This document shows, piece by piece, positions 54,079 to 62,633 of a stretch of 64,000 nt of DNA (its first letter is position 1; the number at the start of each line of letters is the position of its first letter). The notes beneath the pieces were generated by a model that was not told where the DNA came from, searched no databases, and saw only the letters and a list, made by a program, of their open reading frames with translations. Location of the stretch: the NCBI GenBank assembly GCA_963704005.1, contig CAVPGJ010000004.1:496001-560000 (forward strand), given 5' to 3'. The position numbers and the translations under genes are program-made. The stretch is from AC-32 sp963704005. GTDB lineage: Bacteria; Actinomycetota; Thermoleophilia; Gaiellales; Gaiellaceae.

Positions 54079-55974
54079 ATGTCGCGGCGTAGGCGGCAGC
54101 AGCGGCTGGAACGGGTCCTCGGCACGCCGGCGCTGTTCTCGACCGCATACGGCAACGTCGGCTCGTCGATCTACTACGCGCTCGGCGTCACAGCCGTCTT
54201 CGCGCTCGGCCTGACCCCGCTCGTCTTCGTGATCGCCGGGATCTTCTTCAGCGCGACCGCGCTCACCTACGCCGAGGGCACGGTCCGCTACCCGGAAGCC
54301 GGCGGCTCCGCCAGCTTCGCCCGCCACGCCTTCAACGAGCTCGCGTCGTTCGGGGCCGGCTGGGCGCAGATGCTCAACTACATCATCACGATCGCCATCT
54401 CGGCGTTCTTCGTCCCGCACTACCTCTCGATCTTCTGGGCGCCGCTGAAGCAGAACCCCTGGGACATCATCTTCGGGGCGCTCGTGATCGTCGTGCTCGT
54501 GCTCCTGAACGTGGTCGGGATCCAGGAGTCGGCGAAGCTGAACATCTTCCTGGCGCTGATCGACTTCGGGACGCAGCTGCTGCTCGTGCTGCTCGGCTTC
54601 GCGCTGATCTTCAGCCCCTCGACGCTCGTGGACAACATCCACTGGGGCACCGCGCCGACGTGGTCGTCGTTCTTCCTCGCGATTCCGATCGGGATGATCG
54701 CCTACACCGGGATCGAGACCGTCTCCAACCTGGCCGAGGAGACCCGCGACCCGGTCAAGAGCATCCCGCGCTCGATCGGCCTCGTGGCGATCGCGGTCTA
54801 CGCGATCTATTTCACGCTGCCGCTGATCGCGCTCTCCGCGCTGCCGGTGCACCTGATCGACGGCAAGCAGACGACGCTGCTCGCATTGCCGCCGGAGCAG
54901 CACGGCTTCCAGAACGACCCCGTGCTCGGCCTCGTCGAGAATCTCGGCATCAGCGGCAGCGTGCTGAGCGTGCTCAAGGTCTACATCGGCATCCTGGCGG
55001 CCACGATCCTCTTCATCGCGACCAACGCCGGGATCATCGGCGCCTCGCGGATCACGTACTCGATGGCGACCTACCGGCAGCTGCCGGAGATCTTCCGCCG
55101 GCTGCATCCGCGGTTCAAGACGCCCTGGCTGTCGCTGATCGTCTTCGCCGGCTTCGTCTCGATCCTCGTCCTCCTGCCCGGCCAGACGAAGTTCCTCGGG
55201 ACGATGTACTCGTTCGGCGCGATGCTCTCGTTCACGGTGGCTCACGCGTCGATCGTCCAGCTTCGCCGCCGCTACCCCGACGAGGAGCTGCAGTTCCGGG
55301 CCCGGCCGAACCTGCGCATCCGCGGCGTCGACTGGCCGCTGTTCGCGATCTTCGGCGGGACGGCGACGATACTCGCGTGGCTGGTCGTCGTCGTCCAGAG
55401 CCCCGGTACCCGCTACGCGGGGATCGGCTGGCTCCTGGTCGGCTTCGCGACCTACTGGGTCTACCGCCGGTACGTGGTGCACGAGTCCCTGACGGAGACG
55501 GTCCGCGCGCCGATCGCGATGGGCCCGGCACTCGCGCTCGAGTACCGCAACGTGCTCGTCCCGATCATCGAGAAGCACGAGTCCGAGGCCGCCGTCGACC
55601 TCGCCTGCCGGCTGGCGACCGAGCGGGGCGCCTCGATCGTCGCGCTGACCGTGCTCGAGGTGCCGCTGCAGCTGCCGCTTGACGCCGAGCTGCCGCCGGA
55701 GGTCGAGCTGCGCGCACACGACCTGCTGGACGAGTCGCGCGCGATCGGCGACAGCTACGGCGTGAACGTGGTCGGCCGCATCGTCCGCGCCCGCAACGCC
55801 GGCCGCGCGATCGTCGATGAGGCCGCGCGGCGAAACAGCGAGATCATCGTCATGGGCGCGCCGCGCCGTGGTGCCACGCGCCTGCGCAGCAGGATCTTCG
55901 GCGACACCGTCGACTTCGTGCTCAAGAACGCGCCCTCGCGTGTGCTGGTGGCCGCGGCGTCGAAGGCCGCGTGA
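54079..55974 (+). CDS. APC-family permease fused to a UspA domain (1)
   Basis: 631 residues. About 12 transmembrane helices of the amino acid-polyamine-organocation family: TPALFSTAYGNVGSSIYYALG resembles the substrate-binding GSSIYYALG motif of TM1, and IPIGMIAYTGIETVSNLAEETRDP the TM6 motif. The C-terminal 150 residues form a universal stress protein domain (YRNVLVPIIEKHESEAAVDLACRL, then IIVMGAPRRGATRLRSRIFGDTVDFVL with the GxxxG nucleotide-binding pattern). ATG 54079 follows TAGAGT by seven bases (leaderless). A paralogue follows at 56194. Substrate unknown. Confidence 0.88.
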   Translation: MSRRRRQQRLERVLGTPALFSTAYGNVGSSIYYALGVTAVFALGLTPLVFVIAGIFFSATALTYAEGTVRYPEAGGSASFARHAFNELASFGAGWAQMLNYIITIAISAFFVPHYLSIFWAPLKQNPWDIIFGALVIVVLVLLNVVGIQESAKLNIFLALIDFGTQLLLVLLGFALIFSPSTLVDNIHWGTAPTWSSFFLAIPIGMIAYTGIETVSNLAEETRDPVKSIPRSIGLVAIAVYAIYFTLPLIALSALPVHLIDGKQTTLLALPPEQHGFQNDPVLGLVENLGISGSVLSVLKVYIGILAATILFIATNAGIIGASRITYSMATYRQLPEIFRRLHPRFKTPWLSLIVFAGFVSILVLLPGQTKFLGTMYSFGAMLSFTVAHASIVQLRRRYPDEELQFRARPNLRIRGVDWPLFAIFGGTATILAWLVVVVQSPGTRYAGIGWLLVGFATYWVYRRYVVHESLTETVRAPIAMGPALALEYRNVLVPIIEKHESEAAVDLACRLATERGASIVALTVLEVPLQLPLDAELPPEVELRAHDLLDESRAIGDSYGVNVVGRIVRARNAGRAIVDEAARRNSEIIVMGAPRRGATRLRSRIFGDTVDFVLKNAPSRVLVAAASKAA

Positions 55975-56141
55975 ACCGCTACCCGGCGCTCGTCGTCGTC
56001 TTCGGCGTGATCGCCGCCGGCCTCGGCGTCGCGCTGATCGTCGAGACCGCGGTCAAGGGAGGCGGTGTCGGCTACCTGCTCGGCCTGCTCTTCATCGGCG
56101 CCGGCGCCGGGCGGATCTACCTTCTCCGCCGGCGGCGCTAG
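55971..56141 (+). CDS. Small two-helix membrane protein, 56 residues
   Basis: GTG 55971 overlaps the preceding permease stop (GTGA). The frame reads VNRYPALVVVFGVIAAGLGV, then ALIVETAVKGGGVGYLLGLLFIG and ends AGRIYLLRRRR before TAG at 56139-56141. Two hydrophobic segments joined by a short loop, with a basic end. Its overlap and reading frame suggest translational coupling with the transporter, perhaps as a small accessory subunit. Not a family I recognise. Confidence 0.6.
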   Translation: MNRYPALVVVFGVIAAGLGVALIVETAVKGGGVGYLLGLLFIGAGAGRIYLLRRRR

Positions 56142-56193
56142 GCGCCCGTGTAGCGCACAAGGTAGTTGGCGCGGCTCGACTACGCTCCGGTGC

Positions 56194-58092
56194 GTGGCAC
56201 GGAAAATAGCCGGCCTGCAGCGGGTTCTCGACGCGCCCGCGCTCTTCTCGGTCGCCTACGGCGAGATCGCCTCCTCGATCTACGTCGCGCTCGGGATCAT
56301 CGCGTTGCACGCGCTCGGGCTGACGCCGGAGGTGCTGGCCCTCGCAGGCGCGCTCTTCCTGGTCGTCTCGCTCTCCTACGCCGAGGGCACTGCCGCGATC
56401 CCGGAGACCGGCGGCGCCGCGACCTTCGTCCGGCGGGCCTTCAACGACATCGCCGGCTTCCTGACCGGCTGGGCGCTCTTCCTCGACTACCTGATCGTGA
56501 TCACGCTCTCGGCGCTGTTCATGCCCCACTACCTCGGCGCCGCGCTGAAGATGGGCTCGCTGCAGCACCATCCGTGGGACCTGGTCACCGGCGCGTCGGT
56601 GATCGCCGGCGTCGCGGCCATCCGTCTCGTCCGCCGCTCGGCGTTCTATCGCTACGGAATCGTCGTCGCGGTGCTCGACCTGGTCACGCAGGTCGGCCTC
56701 GTCGCGCTCGGCTTCGCCTTCCTCTTCTCCGGCGACGCCCTCACGCGCGGGGTCTCGATCGGCAGCCAGCCCTCGTGGCACGACCTCGCCTTCGCGCTGC
56801 CGCTGGCGATGCTGGCGTACACGGGCCTCGAGACGGTGGCCAACCTCGCCGAGGAGACCCGCGAGCCCGGCCGCGCCCTGCCGCGGAGCCTCTTCTCCGG
56901 GATCGGCCTCGTGGTCGTGATCTACGTCGCGATCGCGCTGGTGGCGCTGTCGGCCTTCCCGGCGGAGAACGGGACGACCGAGCTCGGGACGACCTGGCTC
57001 CACGCGCCGATGATGGGGATCGTCGCCGCGCTGCAGGCCCACGTGTCGACGGGCTTCGGGTCCGCGCTGCGCATCTACGTGGGCCTGACCGGCGCGGTGA
57101 TCCTGCTCGTCGCCGTGACGACCTCGATGTCGGGGTTCACCCGCCTGGCGCACTCGCTCGGCGAGCACGGCCAGCTGCCGCGCGCCTTCGGCCGGCTGAA
57201 CCGGCGCACGCTCGTCTCACCCGAGGCGATCGTCTCGGCGGCCGTGATCTCGATCGCGCTCCTGCTCGGGACCGCGGCGCTCGGCAACCAGGTCTCGTTC
57301 CTGGCCAGCCTGTTCAGCTTCGGCGTCCTGCTCGCGTTCACCGCCGCCCAGCTCGCGGTGATCCGGCTCCGCTTCGCCGAGCCCGACCTTCCCCGGCCCT
57401 TCCGTGCCCCGCTCGGGATCCGCATCGGCGGAGCGGAGGTGCCGCTGCCGGCGATCGTCGGCTCGGCGGCGACGCTGGCGATCTTCGTCGTCGCGCTCGC
57501 GACCCACGTGGGCGCGCGCTACGGCGGCCCGATCTGGCTCGCCGTCGGCCTCGTCGTCTACGGGCTGGTGCGCCACGGCTTGGGCGAAGGACTGCTCGAG
57601 CGGGTCGAGGCGCCGCCCGTGGAGCTGCTGCCCGAGACGGAGTTCTCGAGCATCCTCGTGCCGATGAAGCTCGGGCCGATCGGCGAGGAGATGGTCGCGA
57701 CCGCGGTCAAGCTGGCGCAGGAGCGCGGCGCCGACGTCGAGGCGCTGCACGTGATCCGCGTCCCGCTCGACCAGCCGCTCGACGCCGAGCTCGACATCGA
57801 GCACGACCGCGCCGCCGCCTCGCTCGAAGAGGCTCAGGCCCTCGGCGCCGACCACGGCGTCTCGGTGCGCGGCGAGACCGTGCGCGCCCGCTCGATCGGC
57901 GAGGCGATCGTCGACGAGGCCACGAAGCGCGGCGTCGACCTGATCGTGCTCGGCTCGGCGCCGCGCTGGCGCCGGCAGTCGCGCTTCTTCTCGCCGACGG
58001 TCGAATACGTGCTCCGCAAGGCGCCCGCGGAGGTGCTCGTCGTGGCCTTCCCCGAGGGCGTGCTGGAGGAGGACGGCACGGAAGAAAGCTGA
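56194..58092 (+). CDS. APC-family permease fused to a UspA domain (2)
   Basis: 632 residues, same architecture as the gene at 54079: TM1 motif DAPALFSVAYGEIASSIYVALG, TM6 motif LPLAMLAYTGLETVANLAEETREPGRALP, and a C-terminal UspA domain (FSSILVPMKLGPIGEEMVATAVKLAQERG, DLIVLGSAPRWRRQSRFFSPTVEYVLRKAPAEVLVV). Clear paralogue, separated from the first by a 56-residue membrane ORF. GTG 56194 follows TACGCT by seven bases. Followed by two TrkA-like nucleotide-binding proteins, which suggests a cation or osmotic link (inference). Substrate unknown. Confidence 0.88.
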   Translation: MARKIAGLQRVLDAPALFSVAYGEIASSIYVALGIIALHALGLTPEVLALAGALFLVVSLSYAEGTAAIPETGGAATFVRRAFNDIAGFLTGWALFLDYLIVITLSALFMPHYLGAALKMGSLQHHPWDLVTGASVIAGVAAIRLVRRSAFYRYGIVVAVLDLVTQVGLVALGFAFLFSGDALTRGVSIGSQPSWHDLAFALPLAMLAYTGLETVANLAEETREPGRALPRSLFSGIGLVVVIYVAIALVALSAFPAENGTTELGTTWLHAPMMGIVAALQAHVSTGFGSALRIYVGLTGAVILLVAVTTSMSGFTRLAHSLGEHGQLPRAFGRLNRRTLVSPEAIVSAAVISIALLLGTAALGNQVSFLASLFSFGVLLAFTAAQLAVIRLRFAEPDLPRPFRAPLGIRIGGAEVPLPAIVGSAATLAIFVVALATHVGARYGGPIWLAVGLVVYGLVRHGLGEGLLERVEAPPVELLPETEFSSILVPMKLGPIGEEMVATAVKLAQERGADVEALHVIRVPLDQPLDAELDIEHDRAAASLEEAQALGADHGVSVRGETVRARSIGEAIVDEATKRGVDLIVLGSAPRWRRQSRFFSPTVEYVLRKAPAEVLVVAFPEGVLEEDGTEES

Positions 58093-58096
58093 CCGA

Positions 58097-58152
58097 GGCG
58101 TCGCTTGCGACGCCGACGAAGAGGCCGTGCCGGCCTTGCCGGTGCGGCCGTC
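58097..58152 (-). repeat. Dispersed two-hairpin element, copy I (partial/divergent)
   Basis: Plus-strand order: hairpin 2 GGCGTCGCTTGCGACGCC (58097-58114, perfect), spacer GACGAA, hairpin 1 GAGGCCGTGCCGGC, loop CTT, GCCGGTGCGGCCGTC. The TCTGAAATGACCGGTCGAC head is lost. Between the second APC gene and trkA. Confidence 0.7.
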
Positions 58153-58217
58153 CACCGCACTGTGTGGGCCGATTCACGAGGGTGTCCGGCGCACGATCTA
58201 GCCGCTAAGGTGGAGTC

Positions 58218-58648
58218 ATGAAGGCTCTGGTGATCGGTTGCGGCCGAGTCGGCTCCAGCATCGCCCTCCAGCTCGTGGACGAGGGCTGGGAGGTCACGGC
58301 CGTCGACGAGAAGGAAGAGGCGCTCGGCCGGCTCGGCGACCGCTGGAACGGCCGCTTCGTGGTCGGCCACGGGATGGACATCGAGGTCCTGCGCGAGGCC
58401 GGGATCGAGGAGGCCGACGCGGTCGTGGTCGCGACCGACGGCGACAACACGAACATCGTCATCGGCCAGGTGGCCCAGAAGCGCTTCGACAATCAGTGCG
58501 TCGTCGTGCGCGTCCTCGACCCGGCGCGCGCCGAGTTCTATCGGCGCCGCGGCCTGCGCACGGTCTGCCCGACCTCGATGGCGATCGACGTCCTGATCGA
58601 GGCCGTCCGCGCCTGCGAGATCAAGCCCGCCGAGACGAAGCCGTCTGA
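58218..58648 (+). CDS. TrkA-N domain NAD(H)-binding protein (1), frameshifted at 3' end
   Basis: About 143 residues, a single RCK-N domain: MKALVIGCGRVGSSIALQL with GxGxxG, VDEKEEAL with the acidic residue for NAD ribose, then VGHGMDIEVLREAGIEEADAVVVATDGDNTNI. The frame runs past the expected end. Restoring one G near 58634 gives ...PAEDEAV and a TGA at 58646-58648 that overlaps the ATG of the next gene (TGATG). Such half-size TrkA proteins regulate K+ or other ion channels; here the neighbours are APC-UspA permeases and no Trk/Kup channel is present. Confidence 0.82.
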
Positions 58649-59315
58649 TGTACATCCTCGTCGCAGGCGGCGGCAAGGTCGGCGCCAACCTCGCGCGCGT
58701 GCTGCTCAAGGACCGCGGGCACGAGGTGACGCTGATCGAGCAGCGGCGCGACCGTTTCGAGCGGCTGGAGCAGGAGTTCGAGCACCAGGTGCAGCTCGGC
58801 GACGCGACCGAGATCTTCGTCCTCGAGCGCGCGGGGATCGCGCGGCCGCCGGATGTGGTCGCGGCGCTGACCGGCGACGACGAGGACAACCTCATCATCT
58901 GCCAGCTCGCGCAAGGAGAAGTACGGCGTCCCGAAGGTGATCGCGCGCGTGAACGACCCGCGCAACCAGGCGCACTTCGACCTGCTCGGCATCTCGCCGA
59001 CCGTCTCGGCCACGCGGGGCCTCATGGCGCTGGTCGAGCACGAGGTGCCCGAGCACGAGCTCGTCCACCTGCTCGAGCTGCGCAAGGAGAACCTCGAGAT
59101 CGTCGAGGTCAGATCGACCAGGACTCGCCGGCCGCGGGCAAGCGCGTCGAGGCGCTCGACCTCGCCCGAGGGCTCGCGGCTGATCTCGGTCATGCGCAAC
59201 GGCCACGCCGAGATCGCGGTCGGCGCGACCGAGCTGCAGGCCGGGCGACCAGGTTCTGGCGATCCTCCAGCCGGGCAAGGAGGACGAGCTGCGAAGGGTG
59301 CTCCTCAAGGCATGA
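58648..59315 (+). CDS. TrkA family protein (2), RCK-N plus RCK-C, frameshifted
   Basis: About 222 residues. RCK-N: MYILVAGGGKVGANLARVLLKDRGHEVTLIEQ, then LGDATEIFVLERAGI and VVAALTGDDEDNLIICQLA. An extra base near 58913 shifts to KYGVPKVIARVNDPRNQAHFDLLGI. Further indels near 59115 and 59250 separate ELRKENLEIVEV, a TrkA-C domain and the end QVLAILQPGKEDELRRVLLKA. The stop overlaps the ATG of the next gene. Paired TrkA genes of this kind are common regulators of potassium uptake; the transporter partner is uncertain. Confidence 0.8.
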
Positions 59316-60406
59316 AGGCTTGCGCTCGGGGTCCTCGCGGTGGCGATCGCGGCCGCCGTGCCCGCGGCCGCGGGCGGTGCGCCAGCGGCGGCGCAGCTGC
59401 ACCTGAAGCTGGTCGCGTCGGGCTTCGACTCGCCGGTCTTCGTCGGCGCCCCGCGCAGCGAGCCGGGCAGGCTCTACGTCGTCGAGCAGCCCGGCGTGAT
59501 CCGCGTGCTCGTCAACGGGCACCTGCGGGCCCAGCCCTTCCTCGACATCCACACGAAGGTCAGGAGCGGCGGCGAGCAGGGCCTGCTCTCGGTCGCCTTC
59601 CACCCGAGCTATGCGAAGAACCACCGCTTCTTCGTCGACTACACCGACCTGAACGGCGACACGCGCGTGGTCGAGTACCGGTCGAACGGCTCGGTCGCCA
59701 TCCCGTCGAGCGCGCGGCAGCTGCTGTTCGTCAAGCAGCCGTACGCCAACCACAACGGCGGCCAGCTCCAGTTCGGCCCGGACGGGCGCCTCTACGTCGG
59801 CATGGGCGACGGCGGCTCCGGCGGCGATCCGGAGAACCGCGCCCAGAACCTCAGCTCGCACCTCGGCAAGCTGCTGCGCCTGAACGTGAACAAGCGTGGC
59901 GCGAGGTGGAAGATCGCGGGCTACGGGCTGCGCAACCCGTGGCGGTTCTCGTTCGACCGCGTGACCCACGACCTCTACATCGGCGACGTCGGCCAGGACA
60001 CCTGGGAGGAGGTCGACGTGCGGACGCCGCGGCAGCAGCGCGTCGCTGAACAACTACGGCTGGCGGGTCTGGAGGGCCGCTCGCGCTACACCGCCGGCCA
60101 GAAGGTGAACCCGCATGGGAAGCTCGTCTTCCCGATCGTCACCTACAGGCACGTCAACGGGACTGCTCGGTCACCGGCGGCTACGTCTACCGCGGCAAGG
60201 CCGTCACGGCTGCGCGCGGCCGCTACTTCTACGGCGACTACTGCACAGGGGACATCTGGAGCCTGCGCGCAGTCGGCGCGAAGCTGAAGGCCGGCCCCCG
60301 CGCGGAGCCGCTGCACGTGTCGGGGCTCTCCTCCTTCGGCGAGGACGCCGCGGGCGAGCTCTACGCCGTCTCGCTGGACGGCAGCATTTACAAGCTGACT
60401 TCCTAG
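59312..60406 (+). CDS. Secreted PQQ-type sugar (glucose/sorbosone) dehydrogenase, frameshifted
   Basis: About 364 residues. After correcting one extra base near 59318 the start is a signal peptide (LALGVLAVAIAAAVPAAAGG). The six-bladed GSDH propeller follows: VASGFDSPVFVGAPRSEPGRLYVVEQPGVIRVL, LLSVAFHPSYAKNHRFFVDYTD, GPDGRLYVGMGDGGSGGDP, YGLRNPWRFSFDR and YIGDVGQDTWEEVD. Further indels near 60045 and 60160 precede VTGGYVYRGKAV and GDYCTGDIWSL. Family members oxidise sugars or act as non-enzymatic propellers. Stop at 60404-60406; the convergent gene overlaps by four bases. Confidence 0.85.
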
Positions 60407-60729
60407 AGCGTCGGACCCGACCTTCCAACGACTCGACTGGTCATTTCAGACGGACGCACGGGCAGAGCCCGCGCGTCCTGATGTCGGCACCGCAAGCGGT
60501 GCCTCAGCCGGTCCAGGCGACGTCTGACCTGCGGGCCCTGCTGGCCGAGCGCGGCGTAGGCCAACGCCTGCAGCGACTCGTTCAGGGAGCGCAGCTCGTG
60601 CGCGAGGGCGAGGAAGCCCTCGGTGTGGTCGAGCCGCTTGTTCATGGTCTGCAGCTCGGCGCGCAGCGCGTCCAGCCGCTCGAGGATCGCGTCGAGCTGG
60701 CGGTCGTCGAGGTTCTTACGCTCGGGCAC
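60403..60729 (-). CDS. Unknown coiled-coil protein whose C-terminus runs through a dispersed repeat
   Basis: 108 residues as read. The N-terminal 75 residues form a charged coiled coil (LDDRQLDAILERLDALRAELQTMNKRLDHTEGFLALAHELRSL in parts). From about residue 76 the reading frame crosses repeat copy F in antisense (RCRHQDARALPVRPSEM), so the C-terminal third is encoded by the repeat. Start GTG 60729. The stop is four bases inside the convergent dehydrogenase gene. The original protein probably ended before the repeat arrived (inference). Function unknown. Confidence 0.6.
   Translation of the reverse strand: MPERKNLDDRQLDAILERLDALRAELQTMNKRLDHTEGFLALAHELRSLNESLQALAYAALGQQGPQVRRRLDRLRHRLRCRHQDARALPVRPSEMTSRVVGRSGPTL
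60432..60503 (+). repeat. Dispersed two-hairpin element, copy F
   Basis: Head CTCGACTGGTCATTTCAGACG; hairpin 1 stem GACGCACGGGC, loop AGA, arm GCCCGCGCGTC, closing TCAG/CTGA; hairpin 2 GGCACCGCAAGCGGTGCC perfect. Lies in the overlap zone between two convergent genes and is translated as the end of the minus-strand gene. Confidence 0.92.
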
Positions 60730-61068
60730 GACTCGATTGTACGGAGCGAAGGAGAAGCAGCCCGAGCGCGACCCCGCAGGCGTCGAAGGCGACGTCGAAC
60801 GGCGAGGAGTGCCGGCCGGGCACGAAGTGCTGGTGCATCTCGTCCGTGATCGCGTAGGCGACGCCGACCGCGAAGGCCGGCAGCTCGGAGCCGAGCGCGC
60901 GCACGAGCAGCACCCCGAGCACGGCGTACTCCGTGATGTGCGCGCCCTTGCGCAGCACCAGGTCCCAGGTGCCGAGGCCGGTCGAGAGCGACGGGATCGA
61001 GGAGAGCGCGAAGATCAGCTGCCGGCCCAGGCGACGACCGGCACCCAGAGCTCGATTCGGCCTTGCAA
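60716..61068 (-). CDS. VanZ-like small membrane protein (frameshifted near start)
   Basis: About 117 residues, four short transmembrane helices. Core: VLRKGAHITEYAVLGVLLVRAL and then AYAITDEMHQHFVPGRHSSPFDVAFDACGVALG, the VanZ-family signature (K-x-x-H, D-E-x-H-Q, D-x-x-x-D). TTG 61068 gives QGRIELWVPVVAWAG; an indel near 61028 precedes LIFALSSIPSLSTGL. TATCAT lies upstream on the minus strand. The TTGCAA at its start codon doubles as a possible -35 for the divergent riboswitch operon. Confidence 0.8.
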
Positions 61069-61094
61069 GTCGATCTCGGGGCGATGATAGGGTC

Positions 61095-61250
61095 GCCGCA
61101 GACTAGGCGAGCGGTAAGGGAACCCGGTGCGAGTCCGGGACGGTCCCGCCGCTGTGAGGGGAGACGCTCCCGCGCCGAACGCCACTGGCTCGCGAGCCGG
61201 GAAGGCGGCGAGGGAGGGAGCCCCGAGTCAGAAGACCTGCCGCCCGCCTG
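61095..61250 (+). promoter_or_regulatory. Cobalamin riboswitch
   Basis: Conserved core in order: GGGAACCCGGTGCGAGTCCGG (61118 onward, given in part), GGTCCCGCCGCTGTGA (61142-61157), then GAGCCGGGAAGGC (61194-61206), and the B12 box AGTCAGAAGACCTGCC (61226-61241). This is the AdoCbl-type riboswitch consensus. A likely promoter is TTGCAA (61063-61068) and GATAGG (61086-61091), 17-bp spacer. The Shine-Dalgarno of the first gene (AAGGAGG, 61270-61276) lies 30 bases further on. High B12 should shut the operon off. Confidence 0.95.
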
Positions 61251-61280
61251 CAGATCGAACCCCTCGCGGAAGGAGGATTC

Positions 61281-61876
61281 GTGCTCAGGCGACTCCCGGT
61301 TCTCGTCGCCGTCCTGGCGGCGGCGCTCCTGCTCGTCCCGGCGGCTCTCGCGGCGCGCGTGCACGTCCGCGTCGAAGGCAAGACGCAGACGATCTTCGGC
61401 GCTGCCGAGCCCGCGCTCTCGGTCAAGGCGAACGCGCTCGACGCGCTCGAGGCCGCCAGCCTCGCGGGCGAGTTCTACTACCACGTGACGGTCGACCGGC
61501 TTCGGGCCGTACGTCGACCAGATCGGCCGCTACCCGGCGACGGCGTCGAGCGGCTGGGTCTTCAAGGTGAACGGCGTCTCGCCGCCGGTCGGCGCCGACG
61601 CGGTGACGCTGAAGGACGGCGACCTCGTCCTCTGGTACTGGGCGGACTTCGGCCCGAACGGCGGGCCGCCGACGCTGGTGCTGAAGCGGGCCCGCGCAAC
61701 TGCTACCGCGTGCTGGCGCAGGACGACAACGGCAAGGCCACCGTGGCCGCCGGGGCGGTCCTGCACGCCGGCGGCCGCTCGGTGCGCACGCGAAGGGAGC
61801 GGCCTGCGTCGGCCAGCACCACGGGCTCGTCAGGGCGACGCTCGCCGGGGCGGTTCGCTCGAACGCGCTGGCGTGA
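61281..61876 (+). CDS. Secreted DUF4430 (transcobalamin-like) protein 1, frameshifted
   Basis: About 198 residues. Signal peptide VLRRLPVLVAVLAAALLLVPAALAA, then the DUF4430 domain: SVKANALDALEAASLAGEFYYHVTV, after an indel near 61503 FGPYVDQIGRYPATASSGWVFKVNG, and DAVTLKDGDLVLWYW. DUF4430 is related to the C-terminal domain of transcobalamin/intrinsic factor. Two more indels (near 61690 and 61795) precede NCYRVLAQDDNGKATVAAGAV and the end GQHHGLVRATLAG. GTG 61281 behind a riboswitch and AAGGAGG makes B12 capture the likely role (inference from regulation plus fold). Confidence 0.82.
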
Positions 61877-61949
61877 GACGTCGCTTGCGATGTCGACGTC
61901 AGGTCGGGCGAGCTTTGCTCGTCAGACCGTCTGAAACGACCGGTCGACT
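61877..61949 (-). repeat. Dispersed two-hairpin element, copy G
   Basis: Plus-strand order: hairpin 2 GACGTCGCTTGCGATGTC, spacer, hairpin 1 GGTCGGGCGAGC, loop TTT, GCTCGTCAGACC, then GTCTGAAACGACCGGTCGAC. It starts at the stop codon of the first DUF4430 gene and ends at the expected start region of the second. Confidence 0.9.
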
Positions 61950-61956
61950 CGCTGGC

Positions 61957-62633
61957 GTTAAAGCGCAGCGGCTGTCGGCCGGGTTGCTCGTCCTGCTCGC
62001 GGCGCTCGCGGCCGGGTGCGGCTCGGCGGCGGGCGCCGGCGGGCAGGCGACGCTCTGGGTCACGCGCGACCGGGGCGCCGTCGTCGTCGAGGCTGCGCAC
62101 GTGCCGGCCGGGCTCAGCGCGGCGCAGGCGCTCGAGCGGGTGGCGAAGGTGAAGACGCGCTACGGCGGCCGCTTCGTGCAGGCGGTCGACGGCGTCGCCG
62201 AGCACGGCCAGCGCTCGTGGTTCTACTTCGTGAACGGCTTCGAGGCCGACCGCAGCGCCGCCGACTACCGGCTCCGGCCGGGCGACGTCGAGTGGTGGGA
62301 CTACCGCGGCTGGCGCGAACCCGGCGCAGGACCCGGTCGTCGTCGGCGCGTTCCCGGAGCCGTTCCTGCACGGCTACGACGGCAAGCGCGCCGGCCGGCG
62401 CTGGTCGTGACCGCCGACCCGGCCGCGGTCGCGCGCTCGCCCGCCTGCTCCGAGGACGCTCGGTCAGCCGGGGACGGCGCTGCCGGACAACGCGAACGTC
62501 CTGGTCGTCCGCTCGGGGCCGACCGCGGTTCTCGGCGCGGCTCGCGGGGCAGGCGGTGCGCATGACCTTCAGCGGCGACTGGCACCGGCTCCTGCGCGGC
62601 CGCCACCCGTTCCGCTTCCGGTACGCGGTGCGG
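61957..62633 (+). CDS. DUF4430 (transcobalamin-like) lipoprotein 2, frameshifted, start unclear
   Basis: About 225 residues. Signal with lipobox: AQRLSAGLLVLLAALAAGCGS. DUF4430 core: GLSAAQALERVAKVKTRYGGRFVQAVDGV, then RSWFYFVNGFEADRSAADYRLRPGDVEWWDYRGW. After indels near 62330 and 62395 the rest reads DPVVVGAFPEPFLHGYDGK, ALVVTADPAAVARS and LAGQAVRMTFSGDWHRLLRG. No normal start codon lies at the expected place: GTT 61957 is there, TTG 61986 is late. Repeat copy G directly upstream may have replaced the start. At its end the frame runs into the EcfT gene, so a stop may be lost. Confidence 0.72.

Noticed and set aside
61118..61160. A tRNA-like T-arm sequence (GGTGCGAGTCCGGG)
   Set aside because: It belongs to the conserved core of the cobalamin riboswitch; no acceptor stem or anticodon arm is present. 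No tRNA was found elsewhere.
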